The notes beneath the pieces are model-generated. The model had not been told where the DNA came from and searched no databases. It was given only the letters and a program-made list of their open reading frames with translations. DNA of 22,500 nucleotides from Chromera velia. Taxonomy: Eukaryota; Sar; Chromeraceae. Positions 9,012 to 18,630 of this stretch are shown here, piece after piece (position 1 is the stretch's first letter; each line of letters starts with the position of its first letter). The translations under genes were made by a program, and so were the position numbers. Location: contig JAHBMJ010003871.1 in assembly GCA_018398765.1 (NCBI GenBank), forward strand, positions 55,538-78,037, written 5' to 3'.

Positions 9012-10494
9012 GTAACTTAAGTTGTATACTGTAAATTGGGAGGACATTGAATGAGATTGAATGTAGTACACAATGTACTCATACACAGGCTTTGAATATG
9101 GTATAAATGTGTAGAAGGCTAAAATGTGTAGAAAGCTAGGTTAGAGGTTGTTTACTAGGTTGTTTATAGCTTTTTGTGTCCATCAATTTGAACTGTGCAT
9201 GCTACCACACACTCCGTCACTCAAAACTGTTGGCGTCACGTGTCTGTCTCTTTCCGCGGTCAAACGCATGCACACGTAAGCGAAAATAATCTGCGCACAC
9301 GCGCGTGTAACCACAAAAATCAATTAGTACATGTGCGTGAAGTGTGCATGACCATTGTGATTAGGATTAGGATTAGGATTTATGTCCGGAGGATTGGCCT
9401 CCCACCCTAATGCCGAATGTCCGACGTGTAGCTCCCAAGGAAAGCGCCTAGATGCATCAGACCTCCCTGGCCGGCCCGCATAGGTCTAGCCTGTGCCGTA
9501 AACGGTTTACAATTCACTTGGAAGAAAAAGTCAGATGTCTTCTCTCAGCTAGTCTGTCAGATTGAAGCGTCTTTGCATCGGACAGTCATAAAGACAAAGA
9601 CCATGAAAGAAGGTATCGCCACCGCCGCGCATACCTGTAGCCTAATCTCCTTCCAAAAACTATACTTTACTTTACTTAAGATTAAAAGCATTGGATCTAC
9701 AAGATTAGTACATTTATATAAAATATTTTTTGTTTAGTATCAATATTCACTACGTATGTTACGTCTACGTATACATCAAAATTAATCAATTAAATCCTAG
9801 ATCAAATTTAAATATAAAAAGTTCCAAAGTTTTATTCAAAAATATACATTAGCCAGGGTTAAAATTGCTAAGCCTTAGACAAATCAAATTAAAATAATAT
9901 ATGCAAAAAACATGGTTATATATGCATGCAGCTAAATATACAGTTTAAAAACAAATATTATTTGATTGGGTGTATCCATGGTTTTTTTTTAAAATACAAT
10001 TTTTATATATTAAGTTTTGAAGGCCTTTTTTAAATAATTTTGACTGTTAAAGAATTAATCATTGTTAAATCATGTATTGGATCGTATAATACAAATACTA
10101 ATCTTAAAAAATGCCCCGTCTTGCTAGTTCTGGCAACAGATTGACCTAAAGGCTAGAGGCTAGAGATTGACACAGAGTGAAAACACTTAGTATACGTGTA
10201 GAACCTCTAGGCAACGCACAGTGATAAAAAAAAAAAAAAAATTGAGAAGTCCAGTAATCTTTTTTATTATTATTTTTTTATTAGAAGTGCCAAACATATA
10301 ACAAAAACACTTCTAAGTGCAAAACCTACGCTTAGACCTTTGACTACCAGACTAAAAAAAAAAAAAAATCTCGACATGTCTATTCTTTTTTTTTTTTTAC
10401 CACTGTGCGTCGCCTGGGTGGAACCTATGATTACTAAAAATGCTTATACAAGTTTTAAAATTGCACTCACAGCCATCACAGTGTGTTTCAACTT
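9012..10494. other. Intergenic region between convergent genes, largely AT rich
   Basis: No gene is supported. Just past the stop at 9011 there is a small palindrome (AGTACA caa TGTACT, 9065-9079) and a short direct repeat (aatgtgtagaaggct / aatgtgtagaaagct, about 9107-9136). About 9360-9380 holds three TTAGGA units. From about 9650 to 10440 the sequence is strongly AT rich with CTAG words and A/T runs, and includes the inverted-repeat element at 10209-10415. Confidence 0.5.
10209..10415. mobile_element. MITE-like element with 30-bp terminal inverted repeats
   Basis: The left arm 10209-10238 reads AGGCAACGCACAGTGATA followed by A-run. The right arm 10386-10415, read on the minus strand, is AGGCGACGCACAGTGGTA followed by A-run: 28 of 30 bases match. 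The 147-nt centre has a further perfect stem, TTAGAAGTG/CACTTCTAA (10281-10289 and 10308-10316), and a second A-run. GAACCT occurs just outside both ends (10201-10206 and 10421-10426) as a possible imperfect target duplication. There is no coding capacity, so any mobility would need help in trans. It lies about 80 nt beyond the stop of the minus-strand membrane-protein gene, so it may sit in that gene's 3' UTR. Confidence 0.5.
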
Positions 10495-10757
10495 CTATAA
10501 AAATTTGATCGGTTTTTTTGGATGCGGGCTTATCTCTTTCACTGCGTTGTTGATTGGTTTTTCCCTTCTCATCTCACTGACATCCGCATTTATGGGAGGG
10601 ATGATAGGTTTTTGAAAGTTCAGCAGGCGCGCCATTTTTTCCCGTCTTCGTTTCCGGCGGCTTGCATGCGAGAAGAGAATCAAAATTGCCCCTCCCACGA
10701 GGAGGAACAAGAAAACAACTACCGTGACCAAGAGAAACCACTCCTGGGGACTCCGTA
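10495..10757 (-). other. Last exon: transmembrane helix and cytosolic tail
   Basis: Acceptor gaatgcag precedes 10757, and the exon begins in phase 1. It encodes a short juxtamembrane segment, one long hydrophobic helix, a basic stop-transfer block (RRKRRREK) and a tail of about 45 residues. The tail shares the spaced pattern ARLL-x2-Q ... P ... A-x2-S-x-M-x2-E-x2-IN-x-A-x-E with the last exon of the plus-strand relative (21921-22177). The stop is TAG at 10495-10497. Confidence 0.75.
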
Positions 10758-11939
10758 CTGCATTCATCGGACAGCCATAAGAGGAGGACACAAACAAACA
10801 AATATCCAAACAAAGAAGCAAGGAGGGATGAATTTTGTATACATGTGTAATGAGCTCTGATCGGGCAAAACGGCGAGACGATTGGGTGTGTAGGCAGGCT
10901 GCCATCCGATAAAGGAACGATGCACGCAACATGCATCAACGGGCAACTTCTGCATGTGCCCTGCAAACTGCAAAGATCGTCCAAAATTCACAAAATGCAT
11001 CTCAGGCATGTGAAACAGTGAGTGGACCTTGCGACTGGACGAAGAATGGAATTAAAGTAGACACGCAACAAAACATTCTGTCCACGAGAGAGAACTTTTC
11101 GTACTGGTCAGAATGACAAACGGCAAGGCATTTTTGAAAGAGCCCCACTTCAGAACTCTTCAAGGGAACTCAATCCATGCATGTGCAGCTGTCAGCCCAG
11201 AACAGTATAAGACATGAGCAGGCTTTTGCTTTTTCCAAGCAGATTGACAATACAACCAAGCTTGCTTCACCAACCGAACAGCCAAAGAGGGACCAGCAAA
11301 GAAACACAAGCCAATCAACCTACCGACCGCATTTGACGTCTGAGATGTTCAGGCCAAATTCACTCTCACCCAGTTCCTCCCCCCCCGGGTTCACACACGT
11401 CGCTCCCCTCAGGCCCGCAGACCCCGACTGAGACAAAGACGACTGCAGATGCAGAACGCCCCCCCGTACGCACTCAAACGAGATCGTGTCGTTCACCCCA
11501 ATACTTGTTTCAGCTTCCTTGAATTCCTCCCCTGCCGACCCTGCCTGTTCTTCTGCCGGGGAGCGTGAACGGAACACCCGGCTTGCCGTCACGATCCGTG
11601 AACCACCCCCCTTTCCCAACCACTCGTATGGGACTCTGCACCCGCCTGCATGCATTCACAGTTGACCGTTCATGCATGGATTCTACATGCAGTAGAGCAG
11701 AAATCACACGTATCATCGGCACGATTCGTAGCACTTGTATGCATGGTGGCGTGCAATGAATTTTGGGACAAATGGATGGACAAATAATAAGTAGAACTCG
11801 ACATTCTGCAGGGTTTGAGGCATTTTACTGACCGCCTACATGCACCCTGATTCTCCCCGCGATCTTACAGGCAGTGAGTCGCTGTGAGGCCCAAAGCTAG
11901 AGACGGCAGCTAGACTCTTTCACCTCATTTCCGTTCTGC

Positions 11940-12036
<97 letters not shown>

Positions 12037-15000
12037 CCTCACTCTGTCGGCATGCGTACTCGCCTCTCTCATTTTTTGTCAACGCAGCCTGCTCTCTTCT
12101 TATCATGTCTTCCAATTAAGTGAATGACTACTTAATGGACTCTCAAACTGACTGCACGGGACATGAGCTGTTGAGTTGAAGTGAAGAGTCGGTTCTGAGG
12201 TCCCATTCCTCTGGCACTCAACCACCCTAACCCTACTTGTGGCAGTACCATTGACACCAGCCCCCTCCCCTTCATCAGCAGAAGCCCCAGAAGGAGACTC
12301 TGTCACTGCGTCACTGACAAGCTTTCCCGTTGCACACCGAAATCTGACGAGGTCCCCTGCCCCGATGGCGCTATTGTCTGCCCTCTCTAGCCACTCCCCC
12401 TTGCCCCCCCTCTGGACTTCAAGGGTCACAGGGAGAAGAGGCGCTTTTTGAGGGGGGTCCACCCACTGGGACGGAACAGGACATCCCTCTGCCGGTCGAG
12501 ATCGAAGCAAAAGATAAAGAAGAGAAGGAAGGGGACGGCAAACACTCGTTCCAGACCAAACATTGACCGCAATAAATACGGACAGGGAGGCGAGGCGAAA
12601 AGGAAAGGCGATGCATGCACAGAGAAGAGCAAAATTCCTTTGAGCCAGTGCTAAGATGAGGCCGATTTCTTACAGGAGTGTGTCAAACTGCAGCTGTGTG
12701 AAATTTCGTATTCCCAAGCTCCACGTCTTCGGGTGAACTGTTTTCGCTCTCACTGTTTTGGCCTTCTCAACACAAATTCAAAGCCGTCGGTCTGATTTGT
12801 TGGTATATTATCGGCTGCCTCAAAGCACCACTGTCCGTGCAAGGAACTTCAACGAACGTCCATTTCGACCCCTTTGCTTTTTTTATGCGCTTTCTAATAG
12901 TTTTCTTTCTGAAGAGTTTCTGTATTGATTTTTTCTTTTCTTGATCTCTCTTGGGATGGCATCGCTTTCCCTCCGTCAGACTCTTTCACTTCTACAAGAC
13001 TGAACTCGACTGCCTGACCGAATGACTGGCTGACTGCTTGCCTCAAGCGTGTCTGACTGACTCAACGCTTGCCTCACTTTCTGGCTGACTGACAGACAGC
13101 TGGGCTGGCTGACTCACTGACCGACTGACTCACTGACGGAGTGACTGACTGCAGTCGACGTAGGACTCAGGAGGGTCAAAGGCGATGAACCTTTGCTTGG
13201 TTTCCGGGGACTTTCGTGTTCTGCAGGTGGCTGAGGCGATCGTGAGGGCTCCGGTGGGACACGAGAAGAGGACCCGAGTCCCCTCCTTGATCGGAGTGCC
13301 GTTCGTGTACTTCTCCCACACATCTGAGTATGCGTCGTTGTACTCTACAACCGTCACGGGAAAAGAGTCGGACGGAATGAATTTCTGCTGCTCCGAGCCG
13401 CGACGCCACTTGTCAGGGACCCTACATCCTACTGCAACGAGTTGTGTAATGAACTCAGACTCGGTTTCCCTCCTTTTGTTTTTTACTGTCTGGCCTGCAT
13501 AAGGCTCGGTCCCTGTCCAACCCTTTTCATTCTCGCCATGGGAACCTTTTCCACTCGATCATTATTGCGACGACGATGTTGGAAGTTTAGTTCTAGATTC
13601 AACAGAAGCAACAAAAAGGGGCATGATCAACGATTCTTTTCACTTTCTCGCGTCTCTCTCGCTCAGATTTCCCACCGAAATCCTGACAGTGTTTTGACTT
13701 GAAGTGCCAATGAATGCATGATAGCGGAGAGACCAGCAAAAGACTGTTTGTTCAGCGGACAGTATCCATGCACGGTGCAAGAATTTACGTGGACGGCAAA
13801 AAAGAAACAAAGGCCATGTTTCCTTCGACAGCAATGAGCGCTGTCAAATCAAAGGGATTCAGAGACGACGTACCATGCAGATGTTGCGACATGTCGAGAA
13901 AAGAGGAAAAAAGGGCAACACATCGAAAGGCTTGAGGAGCTATCTGGACGAGAGGGGGAAAAAGAAGCAAAGCATGACCCAGCGTTTCCCCACCAACACA
14001 GACTGACTGACTGACTGACTGACTGACTGACTGACTGACGGCATTCTATGTCTTCAAGTGACGGGACGAAGTCTGGTTCTAGGGTTTCTTCCTCTTCTTC
14101 TCCGTTTGTCTCTCCAGCTGCGATCTCCCCTCTGTCTCTGAGCTCAGAGGTTTGTCCTGCCGTTTCGCTCTGCTTGAAATTTTCTGTTTCATTCGCTTTC
14201 TGTCTCTTTCTCCTCTTGCAGACTGAACCTCCTGGTGGGTAGAGCAAACCTCCAGTGCAGAAAAAATTCACCGCATCCCCTACCTCTACCCTTCTTGAAG
14301 GAAAATACGGTTTCTCCTTTTTGGCCTGTGTTGGAAGATTTGTGGGGGCATTCTCTCCTTTGATGACTCCGTTGGGCCTCACAACAATTCCCTCCTCACT
14401 TCTGAGTGGAATCGGGTCCTCCCACGTTTTCGTGTTATCCTGCCACCCGAATTGGGTCTTCAAGCGCGTTGGGATGTTGCACCACCGCCCTGCCAGTGCA
14501 GGGACAATGACAGGCATGCAGGGACGAGAGAAAGAAAGATCGTTCATGACAGGAAGGCAAACACCGCTTCCTGGACTCAGATTTCGAGAATGAAGGGTTC
14601 CACAGGAAGAGAAGGGAGGAAGTGAAGAAAACGCTTCTTGGAAAGAGCTTACATGCAAAACGGCGGGGACAAAGGGAGAAGACTTCAGCATGCAGTAATT
14701 GATTGTTTGAGGAATTTGGCTAAAATCGACTCACAGAAGCAGAATGCAAGGAACCCTCATATCATCTGGCATTCACACCTTGGGACTCATGCCGAGACAG
14801 CAGCACTTCATCAACTAACGCCCCCATAGAAACAAAAAAGAAGAGGGCACGATGCAATTCTCTCTATTCAAAGGAGGCGAATCAAGCAAATGAGCAGGTC
14901 AAAGAAAAGCACGGAACCCAAAATCATGGTTGGCAATTCGACAGGAGCAAAGTGAGAGACTGACGAACGAAGAAAGAAAGGAAAGCGAGAACCAACCTGG

Positions 15001-16358
15001 GGCTAGCAAAGGTTCTTTTAGGGGCGTGAAAACTCTAACGCTCTTAATTTGTTCACTGAATGGGGCAATTCGATCCCCAATACCCAGTTGGCCATTCGGA
15101 TTCTTTCCTGCACCCATCAGGTGGACGTTTTCTGTCAGAACGATCGTACTGTACCCGCTTCCGTATGTCTTGGGAAGCTTTGAAGTCACCCCTTTCAGTT
15201 CCTTGATAAGCACATACTTTCTCTTCTGTTGCAGTCCCTGTTCTTCGTCCCCAGCTCCTGTCTCTGTCTCTTTCATTGCCAAACTGTCAGCCAACTCGTC
15301 AAATTTCCCCAACAATGCGACTGAATTGTCAGACAACCGCACGAAAAGATGACTTTTGCCTGCGCTCACTTCGAGAACGTCTAGATTCGAATCAAACTCT
15401 ACGAGAGGGTTTTTGGTGAGCGCCTCATCTGATCCGCATGTGAACTTATTCTCCTCCCACATCGTCTCATCGCGCGAGATGCCTGGCACCAGATCATTGA
15501 GACCATATTTCCCCATACCATAAAGTCTTTTTCGTCCGTCAGGGTCCTCAACGATGAAAACTGCAAACCTCCTCTCACTGGCACTCAAAACAGCGGTGAC
15601 AATCTTTCGCCGTTTCGGGGGCTTCTTGGTTCCACCAAAGTCCCACCATGCTCCTCCATCGGAACTCTCGAGCGGCACTTTCAGCGCCTGTGGGTCGATC
15701 TTCAGCGGTTCTTTGTCTTTTGAGTTTTCGTGGTATCGTTTCTCCAGTCTTTTCTTCGAGTTTGATCCACACACAAAAAAGTGTTCTCTATCCTCTGTAA
15801 GGACGATCATCTGGTCGACCCCAGCGATTGCTTCTGTGACTTTCTTCCCCTCAAACTGCCCCTTCGGCCCCTCATTCGGCACTTTCGTGGGACCCTCCAC
15901 CTTGAAAGTAAAATCATCCAACTGCGAGAGACAGAGTTGGCCCTCCTTGTGCCAACCCCATGTAAACAAGTCTCCTTTTTTTGTCCACACGGCACTGCAT
16001 GCAGTCCAGTCAAGCAGACATGCCGATGCAACAAGGCATTGTGCTAACACACAAAAACGGATCGTCCTTTACCTCAAGACAGCTGTGCTCACTTCAACTT
16101 GCATGACCAAGAAGCTCTTTCTCCCACAATCCTAGGAAGGTAGGGAAGACAGACAAGGAGAAAGACATTTAAAAAGACAGAGAGACAGGAAGGTACACAG
16201 ATAGACAGACAGACGGAGAGACAAAGAGACACACGCTGAAAAAGGCAGGCAGGTAGACAGACAGACGGAGAGACAAAGAGACACACGCTGAAAAAGGCAG
16301 GCAGGCAGGCAGGCAGACAGGCAGACAGGCAGACAGGCAGACAGGCAGACAGACAAGC

Positions 16359-16389
<31 letters not shown>

Positions 16390-17327
16390 GTATATTGTCA
16401 TTTCTTTCCTTCTCCTCTTCCTTTCTTTCAGACAGACAGACAGACCGACCGACCGACCGACAGACAGAAAAACAGGCACAGGCAGACTTGCAGGCAGACT
16501 TGCAAGCAGGCGGGAAGGCAGGCGGGCAGACAGATAGACAGGCAGACAGACAGATAAACAGGCAGACGTGCAAGCAGGCGGGAAGGCAGGCGGGCAGACA
16601 GACAGACAGACAGGCAGACAGACAGACAAACAGGCAGACGTGCAAGCAGGCGGGAAGGCAGGCGGGCAGACAGACAGACAGGCAGACAGACAGACAAAGA
16701 GGCAGACGTGCAGGCAGGTGGGCAGGCAGGCTGAGAAGAACGAATCGAGAGGCCTTGCGGAATCCTCATCGCAAGTGAAGGGAAAAGGGAGCAAATGAGG
16801 GACAATTCATTTCCCCCCCCTCACTCACCTACCTGAAGTCCTCTCCGCAGGTCAATCCCACGATTTCTTCCTCAAGATCGCGAGGGCGCCTTATTTCATC
16901 GGGAACTTTATGCATCAGTCCGATGTCTTCTAGAGCTTTTATCTGGTAACCCCAAAAGAAGATTCGGTTGTCCTCGTGAACAGCCACTGAATGCCGAGAA
17001 CCTGCACAGATAAATTTGATTCGGCTCAGTCCTGGAATTTCTGTCGGCACACGACGTCCCTGCTTGTCCTCGAGGCCCAGACGCCCCATATCCCCTTCGC
17101 CAAAGGCCATCACCCTTCCTCCCGCCAGAACCAACGAAAAACCCTCACCCATCGAAATTTGAGAAATCGGACGTGGCCACCCTTCTGCAAGCATGTCGAG
17201 AGAAGGTGTCAGAAAGTTTCGAGGAGTGAGACTCTATACAAAGTGAAAGCTCCAGAGCCGGCTTGAAAAACGGATGCATGAAGAGGTGAATGGATGGGTG
17301 GATGAATGGAACAGCACAGAAAAAAAG

Positions 17328-17364
<37 letters not shown>

Positions 17365-18242
17365 ACCCTTCCATCTTTCGTTCTGTTCTTCCCTTCAGTT
17401 TTTCCTTCCTTCACTACTTCGTTCGTTCCTTCGTTCCTTGTTTGCTTTCTCTCTCTCTCTCTCTTTCTTTCTTTCTTCGATTTTCTATATCTGTTTTCTT
17501 CCCGGTCTGTTTCTTTCTTTTCTCCCTTCCTCAATTCTTTTCCCGATTCCCTTCTCCGTTTCCTTCTGGATCCCTTTTATGTTCTTTTGAATTCCAACCC
17601 TATGTCGATCATTGCTTCACACTCTTTGTGTGTGAGTGAGTGAGTGAGTGAGTGAGTGAGTGAGTGCTCACAGATCGATCTCGGTGTCCCTGTCCTGATA
17701 CCAGTCTGTCTGAGCCCGCTTTAGTCTGTGTACACAAGACAGGAGAATTGTGCATTCAACGAAGGAGAATGATGCCTAGTAACATGCCCCCTGTACAGAC
17801 CTGAAAGCTCGCTCTCCTCCTCTCCCTCATCACCGTCCTCCTCCTCCTTCTCTTCCTCCTGTCTGTTGTTCCCGTCTCCCACAGCCTCTACCCACGAGCC
17901 AGATTCAGAGAAGGCCTCCTCTTTCTTTTTGTCTGTAACTGTGCGCGACTGAGACAGATTCCACAGGTCCCCCCCAGCTCCACCCTCCCCTCTTTGTTCT
18001 CCTGCACTCCCCCGTCTCCCCTCCGGTGGCTGCCGAGTCTCTGCCTCCTCCGGCCCTCCCTCGTCCATCAAGAGCCTCTCCCTCTGCCCTAACTCAGATC
18101 TGTGCCCACCTGGGCCTCCATTCCCTTCGTTCTTCTCCTCCGTGCTCATGGAATGCCCCGGGGCCTGCATACAGCAATGAACAGCAAAGATGCAAAACCG
18201 ACACACAAGAGCCAGGGCTGAGTGGGGCAGCAGTGCGTACAT
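10495..18242 (-). CDS. Predicted type I membrane protein: signal peptide, RCC1 beta-propeller, four sushi-like modules, TM helix, basic tail
   Basis: Eight minus-strand exons join in phase: A 18242-17801, B 17184-16833, C 15994-14997, D 14489-14040, E 13431-13150, F 12488-12153, G 11645-11328, H 10757-10495. They total 3441 nt (1146 residues). Exon A starts MYALLPHSALALVCRFCIF, a clear signal peptide, then turns Gly/Glu rich and acidic. Exons B-C (about 148-597) hold RCC1-type blades: FSLVLAGGRVMAFGEGDMGR; CGEDF|S|AVWTKKGDLFTWGW, rebuilt exactly across the B/C splice; and VHLMGAGKNPNGQLGIGD. Exons D-G each hold one module starting (G)xC(x)(V/I)P and ending in Cys, with four cysteines. Exon H has a helix of about 24 hydrophobic residues (WFLLVTVVVFLFLLVGGAIL), then RRKRRREKMARLLNFQ. 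The signal peptide and helix imply a lumenal or outside propeller. An in-frame ATG at 18521 is an alternative start. The alternative of two genes, with RCC1 reading on past 14997 to a stop at 14899, is less likely. Confidence 0.65.
11328..11645 (-). other. Sushi-like module exon 4 (G), conversion partner of 21225-21566
   Basis: The phase 1-1 exon begins GCRVPYEWLGKGG and ends ISDVKC before donor GTCGGT. Four cysteines sit at the module positions: start, ISFEC, GATC and DVKC. From about 11516 down to the donor it is nearly identical at nucleotide level to the plus-strand exon 21225-21566 (five differences in about 190 nt). The first third of the exon is clearly diverged. Confidence 0.8.
11937..12036. 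repeat. (TGTC)n microsatellite in intron F-G
   Basis: About 25 TGTC units with occasional TGTT variants lie in the intron 11646-12152. On the transcribed minus strand they read GACA/AACA. Confidence 0.95.
12153..12488 (-). other. Sushi-like module exon 3 (F)
   Basis: The phase 1-1 exon runs from EGCPVPSQWVDPPQKAPLLP to HVPC, with donor GTCAGT. It aligns with the plus-strand exon 20493-20933 through KAPLLPVTLEV and GDLVRFRCATGKLV. Many third codon positions differ in the first block, so this pair looks old. A Ser/Gly/Ala-rich insertion lies between cysteines 2 and 3. Confidence 0.75.
13150..13431 (-). other. Sushi-like module exon 2 (E)
   Basis: The phase 1-1 exon has acceptor cgttgcag, starts GCRVPDKWRRG, has VLFSCPTGAL and ATCRTRK in the middle, and ends YVDC before donor GTCAGT. 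It has four cysteines. The intron that follows opens with at least six GTCAGT words within 150 nt. Confidence 0.75.
14001..14039. repeat. (GACT)n tetranucleotide array abutting a splice donor
   Basis: Nearly ten GACT units end exactly at the exon D/intron boundary. On the transcribed strand they read GTCAGTCAGTCAG, so the intron starts as a run of overlapping donor-consensus words. Confidence 0.95.
14040..14489 (-). other. Sushi-like module exon 1 (D), directly after the RCC1 exon
   Basis: The exon begins GRWCNIPTRLK after acceptor ctggcag and needs one base from an upstream exon. Exon C (RCC1) supplies exactly that base, giving PG-RWC. Cysteines are at RWC, NFFC, GSVC and DIEC. A long charged insertion lies between cysteines 3 and 4. 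Donor GTCAGT at 14039. Confidence 0.65.
14997..17184 (-). other. RCC1-type beta-propeller region (exons B and C)
   Basis: Exon B (17184-16833) and exon C (15994-14997) encode about six to seven blade-like repeats of the kind 'V..v.aG..hs..lt..g.v..wG....gqlG'. Examples are MAFGEGDMGRLGLEDKQG, IFFWGYQIKALEDIG, FTWGWHKEGQL and HLMGAGKNPNGQLGIGD. Some blades are degenerate and the spacing is uneven, unlike the guanine-nucleotide exchange factor RCC1 itself. Binding partner unknown. Confidence 0.8.
16140..16735. repeat. Large (ACAG/GCAG)n satellite block in RCC1 intron B-C
   Basis: Nearly the whole intron 15995-16832 is made of tetranucleotide repeats with higher-order structure. A perfect 52-bp tandem pair lies at 16202-16253 and 16254-16305. 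A minisatellite with units starting gcaagcaggcggg at 16502, 16570 and 16642, plus a degenerate one at 16710, has periods of 68, 72 and 68 nt, differing by one tetranucleotide. Confidence 0.9.
17290..17670. repeat. Simple repeats in intron A-B: (AG)n, pyrimidine-rich tract, (GAGT)n
   Basis: An AG run at about 17331-17360, a long TTC/TCCC-rich tract from 17365 to about 17575, and a GAGT array at about 17633-17666 lie in the intron 17185-17800. On the minus (transcribed) strand the middle part is purine rich. Confidence 0.85.
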
Positions 18243-18630
18243 ATCTACACTTCCGTGCAAAGAAAGGGTTGTCGGAACGAGAGGGTGGACGGGACGCTCA
18301 TCGCCTGCCTGAGAAAGATTGAGAAAGGCGGCGAGTCTCAAAAGGGCATCGACGGAAATCTTTGCGTGTCTTCTCTGTCGGGATGTCTTTTTGAAAAATC
18401 CAAAGCGCATGTACCCCCTCATCATATCGATATATGGAACGGATGATCCGAAAACAAAAATACTCTCGTTGAGGTACACCACACCAGCGTCTCTTTCAAC
18501 CGCCTTGCCCCCGCCGAGCATTCATCATTTTTGCCTGTCCTCGCCCGTTCTTTGCATGCTTTTTTCTGTCGCATCTCTGTCCATTCTTCACCTGACTCAC
18601 CTGGCAGCAGGTGTGCCTCGGAGGGAAGCG
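18243..18630. promoter_or_regulatory. Likely bidirectional promoter of the two membrane-protein genes
   Basis: The stretch separates two oppositely oriented signal-peptide starts (18242 minus, 18631 plus). It contains CACCTG at 18589-18594 and a CACCTG-gcag-CAGGTG palindrome at 18598-18613 close to the plus-strand ATG, and a TATA-like tatcgatatatgg near 18425-18437. If the alternative minus-strand ATG at 18521 is real, the intergenic part shrinks to about 110 nt. Confidence 0.35.

Noticed and set aside
9358-9381. Telomere-like TTAGGA repeats
   Set aside because: Only three units and not a known telomeric unit for algae (TTTAGGG); treated as a minor simple repeat.
11937-12036. Regular repeats considered as a CRISPR-like array
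   Set aside because: Tetranucleotide repeats without unique spacers, in a clearly eukaryotic intron.
14899-14996. RCC1 gene ending as a separate soluble protein at a stop near 14899
   Set aside because: Sequence past 14997 reads as intron (Ser/Leu/Phe low complexity), and module exon D needs exactly the phase supplied by exon C. Kept as a possible alternative isoform.
16132-16794. Long open frames reading CLSVCLPACL-type protein on the minus strand (and GRQTDRQ-type on plus)
   Set aside because: They are translations of the CAGA/CAGG tetranucleotide satellite, which is open in several frames at once, and they lie in the intron between two RCC1 exons.
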